From assembly GCA_946902875.1 (NCBI GenBank), contig OX336340.1:19855566-19919565 (forward strand): a DNA stretch of 64,000 nucleotides, given 5' to 3'. The translations under genes and the position numbers were made by a program. Shown one piece after another: positions 21,372 to 30,053 of this stretch (positions are counted from its first letter, which is position 1; every line of letters starts with the position of its first letter). The notes below the pieces were generated by a model. The model searched no databases. It was not told the DNA's origin and worked only from the letters and a program-made list of their open reading frames with translations. This DNA comes from Nematopogon swammerdamellus. Its lineage: Eukaryota > Arthropoda > Insecta > Lepidoptera > Adelidae.

Positions 21372-21470
21372 TTAGGTTTCCGTATCCCGTACGGAAGCAT
21401 ATTTCTAAGCCTACGCCGTCTGTCTGTCTGTCTGTCCGAGGGCTGTATCTCTTGAACCCCCCTTTGATTG
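21372..21470 (+). repeat. Repeat F, 5' part
   Basis: GGTTTCCGTATCCCGTACGG and TACGCCGTCTGTCTGTCTGT, then GGCTGTATCTCTTGAAC, are the 5' part of family F. The expected continuation appears only at 22210. Confidence 0.65.
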
Positions 21471-21473
21471 CGA

Positions 21474-21600
21474 ACAACCATATTATGGTCGCGGCCAGAA
21501 AAGCGATAAGTGCGAACGACCATACTATGGTCGAACGACCATACTATGGTCGCGGCCAGAAAAGTAATAAGTGCGAACGACCATATTATGGTCGCGAGTC
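21474..21600. repeat. Cluster of ATGGTCG palindromes
   Basis: The 17-base near-palindrome CGACCATACTATGGTCG (or ATTATGG variant) appears about four times, near 21478, 21520, 21537 and 21582. The longer unit GTGCGAACGACCAT...CGCGGCCAGAAAAG is repeated. Confidence 0.75.
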
Positions 21601-21746
21601 TAATGTCTACTAAATAATTTATTGTAACGTGCAACATCATTCTTAACTCTTCTAACTTATGTCTAGTAATTGATGAAAGAGTAGGCTACCTAAAAATACA
21701 CACTTCTATGTGCTTGTCCTGTCAGAATAATATTGCCCAGCGATCT

Positions 21747-21781
21747 TCAGTCGGTCTCTGTGTGTTCGCGGACGGTGACGT
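21747..21781 (+). promoter_or_regulatory. Possible TATA-less promoter (Inr + DPE)
   Basis: The arthropod initiator TCAGT sits at 21747-21751 (A+1 at 21749). TGACGT at 21776-21781 occupies exactly +28 to +33 and fits the relaxed downstream promoter element. No TATA box is seen upstream. The spacing is what makes it noteworthy; each motif alone is common. Confidence 0.35.
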
Positions 21782-21850
21782 GTGCGCCTCGTGTTTTTAG
21801 TGGTTTTTTGTGGATTTTTTGGTGTTTTCTTCGTCAAAAACGATGGAAGG
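21749..21850 (+). CDS. Possible first exon with short coding start
   Basis: Following the initiator, about 94 bases of G/T-rich leader lead to ATGGAAGG at 21843-21850. The next bases, GTAAGTAA, form an excellent 5' splice site. The exon would encode only Met-Glu plus two bases of a Gly codon. Such short coding first exons are common in insect genes. The rest of the gene is not identified; the candidate terminal exons on this strand (32275 and 47264) do not match its phase. The location between two pieces of repeat F means it could be part of a repeat. Confidence 0.3.
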
Positions 21851-22209
21851 GTAAGTAATCTTCATTTACAATAGTTTCTCGGCGCTGAGGAACAATTTAT
21901 TCGTATAGTATCGTCATTTTTGTAACCCTCTAGGAAAAAACCGTTCCGAAAGTTTATGAATTTTTTAACCCAGTTAATAATGATAATATTAGACACATTA
22001 CCAATGAAATTATAGAAAATTTAATGTACATTTGGAAAATAAAACCTTTTCATATACGTTTAAAAGAAAAAAGTCTAGAAATATCCCCAAAAACGCAGAG
22101 GCGCACCCGATTTTGGTCAAAACCGATTTTGGCCAAAATGGCGTCGCACTTATTGGTTGATAACTAAACATATTGTCGCATTTAATGGTTGACAGCTAAA
22201 CTTTTTGTC

Positions 22210-22402
22210 GCACTCAAAGCTCGTTGAATTTTTCACAGAATATGTGTTATTATGGCGGATATAACAACAAATAATAATAAAAAATAGAAAAAGTAAAAAG
22301 TTTAAGGGGTTGCCATACAACAAACGTGTTTTTTTTTCAATCTTCTTTTGTGGTGCGGAAACCTCGGTGCGCGAGTCCCACTCGCACTTGGCCGGTTTTT
22401 TA
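22210..22402 (+). repeat. Repeat F, 3' part
   Basis: GAATATGTGTTATTATGGCG leads to CTCGGTGCGCGAGTCCC and CACTTGGCCGGTTTTTT, the 3' end of family F. Confidence 0.75.
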
Positions 22403-22424
22403 TGTAAACCGACATAATATTATG

Positions 22425-22470
22425 TGGATGTGCCGAGAGACCAATGGTGCAGTCGACAGTAACGATTTAT
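22425..22470 (-). mobile_element. LINE J 3'-UTR scrap
   Basis: TGTGCCGAGAGACCAATGGT then GCAGTCGACAG matches the minus-strand LINE J tail at 58150-58190. Confidence 0.55.
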
Positions 22471-22534
22471 CTAACATAATTTAGGTGGTAGGAAATACTG
22501 AAACGCACGGGTGTGTATTTTTAATTGGTTTTCA

Positions 22535-22602
22535 TCATCTCATCAGCCTGTATCGGTCCACTGCTGGACATAGGCCTCTTCCAAGGCACGCCACCACAAA
22601 TT
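22535..22602 (-). pseudogene. RTE-type retrotransposon ORF, last residues
   Basis: On the minus strand the text translates as LEEAYVQQWTDTG then stop. This is the characteristic end of an RTE-type polyprotein and matches the EEYVQQWT ending at 51137-51390. Only about 20 codons remain. Confidence 0.6.
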
Positions 22603-22605
22603 GGT

Positions 22606-22980
22606 ATTAATTTGTATTTATTGTACATGTAACTACCTCATAATAATAATCGTTATTTTAATTTTTTTATTTTGGAATTTTTGAATTATTTTTCCCTAAA
22701 ATAAAACTTACTATTGATAGTGATCTTGTTTCGTAATCTCATGTAATCAGCGGCCAAATGGTTTAAAGAAATCTGAAAGTAAAAATATTTCTACTACGAA
22801 TATTATCATTTTACGACCTACGCTTATTGCGATGGGAACACTAGATATCAGACATGTGACGCTCTCGAGAGAGGAGATATTATAATATGAAGATAGGGCC
22901 TTACTATCTACTAAGCACTAAATTCAATGGCTTTTGTCAATGTGACAGGCGTCGTGTGTATGATAGAGTAAAGACGGCAA
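22606..22980. other. Unassigned sequence
   Basis: Nothing recognised. Confidence 0.35.
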
Positions 22981-22983
22981 CTT

Positions 22984-23091
22984 ATGTTGACAGTGGCACT
23001 TAATTCTGGTTTTATTGTAAGCGACGCGCGTGTCGTCACAGCAAATGCGGTGAATAGAGGATCTAGTACATTCGGAAGGCATAATGGATAA
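22984..23091 (+). pseudogene. Possible trypsin-like (HtrA-type) fragment
   Basis: A 35-codon plus-strand frame contains NSGFIVSDARVVTANAV. It resembles the GSGFIVS...VVTNAHVV segment around the catalytic histidine of HtrA serine proteases, with that histidine missing. The frame stops soon after and no further protease sequence is seen. With so little sequence this may be chance. Confidence 0.18.
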
Positions 23092-23225
23092 CTAAGTCGT
23101 TGAGGGCGTCTTCTGAAATTTGGGAGCGCAGTTCTAGCTAAGTTTATATACTTACCCACCTAACCACTGAAAGCTTATTAAATTATTAGTACGACTGTAA
23201 TTAGACTAATGAAAAAAATTTATGG

Positions 23226-23465
23226 AGCAAATGTGAGTGGAAGAATGGGGAAGGGTCGTCCTATACGCACGTACCTGGACCAGATCGGGCATGTACTCAA
23301 AAAGGGTTAAGTGCGTAGTACCTGTAACCGACGAGCATGCATGAAGAACATTATGAGAGTGGAAGTGGCGGAAGAGGTGTGTCAGGATCGTGGCACGTGG
23401 AGATCCGTTGTCTCTGCCTACCCCACCGGGAAACAGGCGTGACGCTATGTATGTATGTATGTACT
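23226..23465 (+). pseudogene. Non-LTR retrotransposon 3' end (LINE L)
   Basis: The plus strand translates as GRPIRTYLDQIGHVLKK, one in-frame stop, then NRRACMKNIMRVEVAEE, QDRGTWRSVVSAYP and TGKQA before a stop. This resembles the end of an insect non-LTR reverse-transcriptase ORF. Immediately after, (TATG)n at 23448-23463 forms the tail. A more decayed copy is at 54602-54760. The element is 5'-truncated and dead because of the internal stop. Confidence 0.7.
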
Positions 23466-23799
23466 GTAGTATTACTGAGCTGGGACTCGAGAAATACATG
23501 AAACCAACATTTTAATTCTATAATTAACGCTAAAAACGCTATAATAAAAAAAATATATTATAAAAAAAAAAACGCTAGATGGCGCTCATCTAGTGTAAAC
23601 GTCAATAATTGTGTCTACCTGAAAAATCGATATAAACAATATATAACAGTGTCAAAAGTTTTGGATCGCAGTGAATCTCTAGAGTAAAGTGTGTCCAGAA
23701 GGAGTGGGAGTGTTATCTCCGAAACACACGCATTTTAAGGATAGTTTTTCTCCTTCACTAACTTACAAGAAAAACATAAATGTTGTGAATACCCTACAG

Positions 23800-24065
23800 C
23801 ATTACGCCATCTAGGAGCAAGTAGAAAAGTCTGCGCGTCACCTGCTGCCCGCCGGCGCTACCGTCATCTGTGAGCGAGGAGGAAAATCTGCGTCGCACCT
23901 CCCGCTGTGTCTTGGAGATTGCAGCGCTAACGCCATCTATGAAGAAGTAGAAAAATCTGCACTCCACCGCCGATCGCAGCGTTACGCCATCTAGGAGCAA
24001 GTAGGAAACCCCGCACACCACCTGCTCTGCCAACCGGAGATCGCAGCGCTAACACCATCTGCTGA
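23800..24065 (+). repeat. Dimeric 5'-UTR repeats of the LINE
   Basis: The motif GCCATCT or a one-base variant recurs at 23806, 23863, 23932, 23986 and 24054. Spacing alternates 57, 69, 54, 68, which means a higher-order unit of about 122-126 bases made of two half-units. Flanking text GAAGAAGTAGAAAAATCTGC and GCAGCGCTAAC recurs with it. Tandem 5' repeats can act as promoter monomers in other LINEs; that role is inferred here. Confidence 0.75.
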
Positions 24066-24212
24066 CAAAAAGCTTCACTCTTTTGAGATCTATCTGTCGA
24101 ACAGGCGCTCAATATTAAGATGTGCTCAACCTAGACGTGAAATTGCAAACTGTCTACAGATATATTTATACCTTTTTATTTTATTATATTTTCTGTCCTC
24201 TGCAAATCCAAA

Positions 24213-25280
24213 ATGAGTCAGTGCTCTGTCTGCACAGAAAAAATCACAAGAATAAAACCTGGCCTGCAATGTATGGGGGAATGCAATGGATGGTATCACA
24301 TAAAATGTACAAAACTTACAACTCAAGACATAGCGACCATCAAGAAAAGCCAGCTGGAGTGGAAATGTGAAGCCTGCAAGAAATCATCAAAAAGACCATC
24401 ATTCATAATGGAAGAGGAGCCGCCGACCAGCCCTTTCACTGCTCCGCTCGACATCAGTAACGCGGTCACCTCCGTCCAGTTCGATGTGAAGCGGATTCTC
24501 GCAGCTCTGCAGAAAAACGAGGAGAAGCTCGACGAAATACAGAGAACTCAAAATGACCAAATACGAAAGCTCCAGGACCAGGTGAAGTCACAAGACGAGC
24601 AACTGAGGTTGGCCGGTGACGAACGTGACGAGCTGCGTCGGACTATCGAGGAAATTCGGTATAAATTCGACACCCTGGAACAGGATGCCCTTGCAGCCAA
24701 CTTGGAAATACAGGGAATACCAGACAGCGTGGACCCGTCTGCGGCTATAATGAAGCTGTGCGAGCGCGCGGGGTGCCCTATTACAGAAGCAGATATTGTA
24801 TCCAGCTACCGTCTCCCGCCGCCACCAGCTCGGCCCACACGCACCGGACGCACCGATGCTGCCCCCACCACCACCGGTACCGGTACCGGTCCCGCCTCAG
24901 CCTCCACTGATCTCAACATGGGAGAAACACCAGCTCCGCTGCGCACGTCTTCCGTCATCGTGAAGTTGGCTAGCGTGGAACTAAAACGGACGGTTATAAA
25001 GGGATGCCGCAAGATGCAGCCTCCAGTCAAAGCGAACATCTTCAACGCAGTACTACAACCAAAATCAGCAGCATCAATTTATATAAACGAACATCTCACG
25101 ACTCAGCGCAAAACCTTGCTTAAAAAAACAAAATTGTTTGCAAAAGATAACGGGTACACCTATGTATGGATAAGAAACGGACATGTTCTCTTAAAGAAAC
25201 AAGAAGGAGGCAAGGTACATTACATAAAAAGTGCAAAGGATTTTTTAAAACTAGGGAACGTTTCGAGTGCTATAAACTAG
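24213..25280 (+). CDS. LINE ORF1 protein: PHD finger, coiled coil, nucleic-acid-binding C-terminus
   Basis: This 355-residue protein is the first ORF of the non-LTR element and should bind the element's RNA as a chaperone and form multimers. Residues 4-55 hold a PHD-type zinc finger: C4, C7, C20, C24, H29, C32, C52, C55 (Cys4-His-Cys3), with the typical tryptophan W50 before the last pair. Residues ~86-165 are a strongly charged coiled coil. Residues 164-170 (LEIQGIP) and the C-terminal part (~245-350, with IVKL, IYINEHLT and YVWIRNGHVLLKK) match the layout of insect LINE ORF1 proteins that share a C-terminal domain with the baculovirus FP protein family. A proline/threonine-rich linker spans 201-240. 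The start is supported by AAAATGA context and by the finger beginning at residue 4. Such ORF1 proteins with PHD fingers are known in CR1-like elements. The frame is intact. Confidence 0.85.
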   Translation: MSQCSVCTEKITRIKPGLQCMGECNGWYHIKCTKLTTQDIATIKKSQLEWKCEACKKSSKRPSFIMEEEPPTSPFTAPLDISNAVTSVQFDVKRILAALQKNEEKLDEIQRTQNDQIRKLQDQVKSQDEQLRLAGDERDELRRTIEEIRYKFDTLEQDALAANLEIQGIPDSVDPSAAIMKLCERAGCPITEADIVSSYRLPPPPARPTRTGRTDAAPTTTGTGTGPASASTDLNMGETPAPLRTSSVIVKLASVELKRTVIKGCRKMQPPVKANIFNAVLQPKSAASIYINEHLTTQRKTLLKKTKLFAKDNGYTYVWIRNGHVLLKKQEGGKVHYIKSAKDFLKLGNVSSAIN

Positions 25281-25788
25281 TCATTTTGCCGGTACAAAAT
25301 GAAAAAAGCCGGATCTATGGGACTCGAAACACGATACGTATTACTGCTATGCATTCATGTACAAATATTTTAGAAATGTTCTATACCTGTATTGATTGCA
25401 ATTTTATTTATTTTTTACTTTATGTGTTTAACCACTTACAGATTACATTTGTGCCAAATGCATGGAAACTGTGTACCAGCAAATCAATTATGTCTGATCT
25501 AACATTTATTTCTGTGTTATGTGTTCTTTATACTCCGTATAAATTTCTAACTTATATTAATATTAATATAAAATATTTTAAAATAACAAACCCTTTTTAC
25601 TACTCTCATATGCATGAAGTCTATCATATCCATTATTCTATCATAACAATATACATCCATAAACAGTCCTTTACAGAAAACCTATTTAAAAATAGCCAGA
25701 TTATGCCAGTCTGCAAAATGATATCTAGCCGATTATTCATAAGTAAAAACAAAAATGTTTCGACTTAAGTACTGCCTACGCAAATTCC
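25281..25788 (+). other. LINE inter-ORF region
   Basis: This region is very AT-rich. A third plus frame (25166-25768, 200 codons) overlaps the end of ORF1 and stops 20 bases before the ORF2 ATG. Its composition is unlike either ORF and it has no recognisable motif, so I regard it as chance. How ORF2 is translated across the gap is not evident. Confidence 0.5.
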
Positions 25789-28773
25789 TTGAAAATGGTT
25801 AGACACACGAACGAAGATCTATGTAATAACATTGATAACGACGAATCGGCTGGATTACACAAATTCATAATGACAGACTGGCAACATTTTAGTTTCCCCG
25901 GAAACAAAGAAACAACTTTAACATGCCTTACGCTAAACATCAGAAGTGCGAACAAAAATTTTAATAATCTAACAGTTCTCTTAGCCAAACTAAATATAAT
26001 GTTTGACGTAATTATTCTAACTGAAGCATGGCTCAAAGATACATCCTATCAACCCCAACACATTAATGGTTATGTGGCTTATAGTACCACCAAACATAAT
26101 CGGCAAAACGATGGAGTCATAGTATACATTAGAACTCAAATTACAGTAATTACTGAAGAACCTGATCTTAAAGATGCAAACGGACTACTACTGAAAATAG
26201 GTACCGATTGTGTAATTTTAGCGATCTACAGATCACCCTCAGTCCAAAACATTGACCCGTTCCTGGATTCGGTATACGAAACTCTGAAACTGTACCATAA
26301 TAAAAACTGTTGCATTATGACTGGTGACATTAACATAGATATATCAAATAAAGCAAGAAGTGAGAGAAAAACAAAATACCTATGTCTCTGTGCTGAATTA
26401 TCCCTGAAACCAGCAGTAACCGATGTAACACGAGAAAACGCCTGTCTAGACCACGTAATGATAAAAAGCAAATCAGAAATAACAACTATAGTCTATGAAG
26501 CAACTATAACAGACCACTCGCCTGTAATTTCTTTCTTACATAATCAAAAGAGCAAAATAAAGAATACCACGACTACACAATCATCTAAAACTGATTTCAT
26601 TAATCTATATAAACATTTAGAGACTACTGACTGGACTGACACTCTCTGCGAACAAAACACAAATTACGCGGCTGATACATTTATAAATACACTTCAAACA
26701 GCCATAAGCAAATTTACATCCACAAGCACAGTTAATACTAAAACTAAGATAAAAAAACCATGGATAACAAAGGGATTGATTAAATGTTTCAACAAACGGG
26801 ACAAGTTGCATAAACTAGCGAAGACTTATCCATTTACCTATTTAGAGAAATACAAATGCTATAGGAACATATGCAACTTGGCCGTAAAAACTGCCAAAAA
26901 TAACTACTATGAAAGAGAAATAGCTAAAAATATCAGAAACACTAAAAACATGTGGAAAATTCTAAAAGAAGCCGCAGATATAAATACATCAAAGGACCAA
27001 TCAGCATCAATACATCTAATAAAAACCGAGGAAACCAATGCCGAAAAAGAAGAAAAACTGAATATGTATAACCAATACTATATAGGAGTAGGAGTAAACT
27101 ATGCTAATAAAAATCTTAAAAGAATTAAAAAAGGAGAAATTGATCTGATAAAGGAGGAGGAAGCTGTGGGAAACGCAACAAATGACTCGTATTATATGAG
27201 ACCAACAGATCCACATGAAATAACAAAAATAATAAAAGCATTGAAACAGGATAGTGCATCAGGTTGGGACGGCATAGGCGGTAAACACATTAAAAGCATA
27301 TGCACTTTGGTACTCGAACCACTAACCCATATATGCAATCTAAGTTTAAAAACGGGTGTCTTCCCAACAGCCTTCAAAACTGCAATCGTATGTCCAATCT
27401 TTAAATCAGGTGACCATAGTGAAATAAAAAACTATCGTCCTATATCTCTGCTTCCTACCCTATCAAAAATATTAGAAAAAATAGTGAAAACCAGATTAAT
27501 GTGCTTTTTAGAAAACAAAAACCTTCTGTCGAATAACCAATATGGTTTTAGGCCAAAACGATCGTGCGAAAATGCAGTTAATTGCCTAACCCAATACACT
27601 GTCGAACGCCTTGACAGGGGCCAAAAAACTCTAGCAGTATTTCTGGATCTTGCCAAGGCGTTTGACACAGTATCAATACCCATACTACTAATTAAAATGG
27701 AAAAAATTGGTATTAGAGGTCTACCTTTAAAATGGTTCCATACCTATTTAAAAAATAGGCATCAATTAGTTAAAATAGGCGATTATAAAAGCAAAACTGC
27801 TGAGATAAATTATGGCGTCCCTCAAGGCAGTGTGCTGGGTCCTTTACTGTTCCTAATTTATATAAATAACCTCTGTAACCTTACACTACACAACTGTCAA
27901 ATCATTACCTATGCGGACGACACAGTTCTATTATTCTCGGGTAGGACATGGGCAGAAATATTCGAAAATGCAGGAAAAGGTCTAATTAAAACAAAAACAT
28001 GGCTAGAAAATAATCTTCTCACACTGAACTCCGCAAAAACTAAATACATGTGTTTCTCTATAAATGCAGCAGGACAACCGGACAGTACACATAAGCTTAA
28101 ACTTCATGACACAAGTTGCCCCATATCAGGTACATGCATCTGTGAAATATTAGAAAGGGTAAATCAGTTTAAGTATTTGGGAGTTACAATAGACAAGCAC
28201 CTAACGTGGCGGTTTCACATAGAAATTGTAGCAAATAGACTCAGAAAGCTGACCTACTTTTTCAAATCAATTCGAAACTGTGCCACCGTGCAAACAATAA
28301 AAACAGTATTTAGGGCTGTCGCCGAACCCATTATTGCCTATTGTTTAACAGTCTGGGGAGGTGCAGCTAAAACCTATTTAATCGAGGCTGAGCGCGCCCA
28401 ACGCACAGCTCTAAAAGTTCTATTTAAAAAACCTTACAGGTATGGCACACAAGACCTGCTTCTAGAGACTGGAATGCTATCTGTGAGGCAATTGTACATA
28501 TATAATACTATTTTTGCTGTGCAACAAACTAAAAGTACTGCTATAACAGATAGACCTAACACGAGGAACCGAGAAAATCCACAGACAAATCGTTTACACA
28601 CAACCTTCGCCCAAAGATTCAATATTTTCCTAAGTAACCACCTATATAACAAAGCTATAAAATGCTGTAATTTTCAAGAGAAAACTGGCAAACGTCGCAA
28701 ACAGGAAATTCTCTCATGGCTGAAAACACTAAATTACGAAGCTACTGAAGACTTACTTGCTGTTTTGTCTTAA
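25789..28773 (+). CDS. LINE ORF2: AP-type endonuclease and reverse transcriptase
   Basis: The 994-residue enzyme nicks target DNA and copies the element RNA there (target-primed reverse transcription). The N-terminal apurinic-endonuclease-like domain shows LTLNIRS (47-53), TEAW with catalytic E79, GDINID (179-184) and TDHSPV (241-246). The reverse transcriptase shows YRPISLLP (549-556), FLDLAKAFDTV with D620, GVPQGSVLGP (676-685), YADD (708-711) and FKYLGVTID (794-802). A C-terminal domain of ~190 residues follows, with no RNase H and no CCHC finger seen. The combination of an AP endonuclease, no RNase H and a FLDLAKAFDTV motif points to the CR1/jockey group; I cannot fix the clade. No stop or frameshift occurs, and all catalytic residues I can place are present, so it may still be active. 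The start codon is the first in-frame ATG; the short lead before the endonuclease is unremarkable. Confidence 0.92.
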   Translation: MKMVRHTNEDLCNNIDNDESAGLHKFIMTDWQHFSFPGNKETTLTCLTLNIRSANKNFNNLTVLLAKLNIMFDVIILTEAWLKDTSYQPQHINGYVAYSTTKHNRQNDGVIVYIRTQITVITEEPDLKDANGLLLKIGTDCVILAIYRSPSVQNIDPFLDSVYETLKLYHNKNCCIMTGDINIDISNKARSERKTKYLCLCAELSLKPAVTDVTRENACLDHVMIKSKSEITTIVYEATITDHSPVISFLHNQKSKIKNTTTTQSSKTDFINLYKHLETTDWTDTLCEQNTNYAADTFINTLQTAISKFTSTSTVNTKTKIKKPWITKGLIKCFNKRDKLHKLAKTYPFTYLEKYKCYRNICNLAVKTAKNNYYEREIAKNIRNTKNMWKILKEAADINTSKDQSASIHLIKTEETNAEKEEKLNMYNQYYIGVGVNYANKNLKRIKKGEIDLIKEEEAVGNATNDSYYMRPTDPHEITKIIKALKQDSASGWDGIGGKHIKSICTLVLEPLTHICNLSLKTGVFPTAFKTAIVCPIFKSGDHSEIKNYRPISLLPTLSKILEKIVKTRLMCFLENKNLLSNNQYGFRPKRSCENAVNCLTQYTVERLDRGQKTLAVFLDLAKAFDTVSIPILLIKMEKIGIRGLPLKWFHTYLKNRHQLVKIGDYKSKTAEINYGVPQGSVLGPLLFLIYINNLCNLTLHNCQIITYADDTVLLFSGRTWAEIFENAGKGLIKTKTWLENNLLTLNSAKTKYMCFSINAAGQPDSTHKLKLHDTSCPISGTCICEILERVNQFKYLGVTIDKHLTWRFHIEIVANRLRKLTYFFKSIRNCATVQTIKTVFRAVAEPIIAYCLTVWGGAAKTYLIEAERAQRTALKVLFKKPYRYGTQDLLLETGMLSVRQLYIYNTIFAVQQTKSTAITDRPNTRNRENPQTNRLHTTFAQRFNIFLSNHLYNKAIKCCNFQEKTGKRRKQEILSWLKTLNYEATEDLLAVLS

Positions 28774-29190
28774 CAAAACTGTATAACATTTAATGGATAG
28801 CTAATTAAAATCATTCAATTAATTTATATATTTAACAAAATTAACTAATGCTTAACAAACAACTAAAACACAAAACACAAAGAAAATCTAATAGAAAAAA
28901 AAAAAAAAAAAAAAAAAAAACTAACAACTATAGAACTAACTTTCCTATTACTAAAAACTAAGAACATCATAATGTCTATACTCTATCCCATTTTAATCTT
29001 AATTTTATATGAAACTTATTTTATTAAACTCAATAAGAGCGCCATCATGTAATTAATATATACGTGTTATTCTATAAAACAAGTCTTCCTGCAAGACAGA
29101 GTTTCTCTAGGGCAGGAGACATGATTGTAAAATAGGCTTAAACACTTTTCTAAATAAAATAATTTTCATTTCATTTTCATTTTCATAATT
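28774..29190 (+). other. LINE 3' UTR and tail
   Basis: AT-rich, with an A run near 28892-28920, then a second 3' segment ending in CTAAATAAAATAATTTTCAT and a TTTCA/TTTTCA simple repeat. The AATAAA is a possible polyadenylation signal. Confidence 0.7.
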
Positions 29191-29245
29191 ACATAACGAC
29201 TTAAAGGGTCTTTATTTGTAACCTTAGTGCTCTGGAATGCACTTT

Positions 29246-29550
29246 TTTTTTTATGGAAACTGACACGGTTTGCTACATCACCTACAACATCCGTGATGTC
29301 AGCCCATAACACCGGGTGAACTTGGTGCCACGTCAGTGCGTTCATTCGGTCGTGACGGCTACACTGAACTGGACGGAAAACACAAACTATTTACACAGCC
29401 GTTTCGGCCGACCTTTCATTCAGTGCGGTGGACCCACCCCGGGCGTGTTAAACCCTACCACCTAGTAATATAAGAAGGAGTAATATCCCTTAGTCGCCTT
29501 TTACGACATACACGGGGAGAGATGCAGTGGGGCTATTCTTTTAAAGCACT
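29246..29550 (-). mobile_element. SINE A/B chimera, first of a tandem pair
   Basis: The plus-strand T run then ATGGAAACTGACACGGTTTG is the family A tail. The element ends in the family B head (TTAGTCGCCTTTTACGACAT, GTGGGGCTATTCTTTTAAAG) and stops at GCAC. The next copy starts directly after. Confidence 0.85.
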
Positions 29551-29885
29551 TTTTTTTTTTTTTTTTTTTTATGGAAACTGACACGGTTGGCTTTCATCAC
29601 CTACAACATCCGTGATGTCAGCCCATAACACCGGGTGAACTTGGTGCCACGTCAGTGCTTCCCTTCGGTCGTGCCGGCTACACTGAACTGGACGGAAAAC
29701 ACAAACTATTTACATAGCCGTTTCGACCGACCTTTCATTCAGTGCGGTGGTACCAACCCGGGCCGGTTAAACCCTACCACCTAGTAATATAAGAAGGGAG
29801 TCATATCCCTTAGTCGCCTTTTACGACATACACGGGGAGAGATGCAGTGGGGCTATTCTTTTAAAGTACCGGCCCCACACGGTAC
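29551..29885 (-). mobile_element. SINE A/B chimera, second of a tandem pair
   Basis: Same structure and orientation as the preceding copy, with a longer T run and the complete terminal hairpin GTGGGGC...GCCCCAC (29849-29880). The two copies differ at several positions, so this is not a simple recent duplication; insertion of one copy into the other's A tail is the simpler reading. Confidence 0.85.
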
Positions 29886-30053
29886 TTACTACTGTAGTGC
29901 GTTATTCTATATGTACACGAAACCGAATCATTTCCCTTGGTATCTTTAGAGAAAACTGGAGCAGCACTTTGAACTTTCCGGATAAGTATTTAAGATGTAT
30001 GATTAGTTAAATTTCAGAAAGAATATAGGAAATTATAAATTGTTCAATTGAAT

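Larger units (their letters stand above)
23690..29190 (+). mobile_element. Intact CR1/jockey-group non-LTR retrotransposon
   Basis: The element has a 5' UTR with dimeric repeats (23806-24060), ORF1 (24213-25280), a 508-base inter-ORF gap, ORF2 (25789-28773), a 3' UTR with a 28-base A run near 28892-28920, and a terminal TTTTCA-type simple repeat (29157-29186). Both ORFs are uninterrupted, so this is a young copy. The A run lies about 270 bases before the end, so either it is internal or the element acquired extra 3' sequence. No target-site duplication was identified and the exact 5' end is uncertain. It is the only full-length autonomous element in the window. Confidence 0.85.

Noticed and set aside
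24213..25280. ORF1 as a host PHD-finger gene or viral FP gene
   Set aside because: It sits directly upstream of an intact reverse-transcriptase ORF on the same strand, and its finger plus coiled-coil layout is that of LINE ORF1 proteins.
25166..25768. Third protein of the LINE
   Set aside because: No motif, AT-driven composition, overlaps ORF1 out of frame; kept only as an observation.
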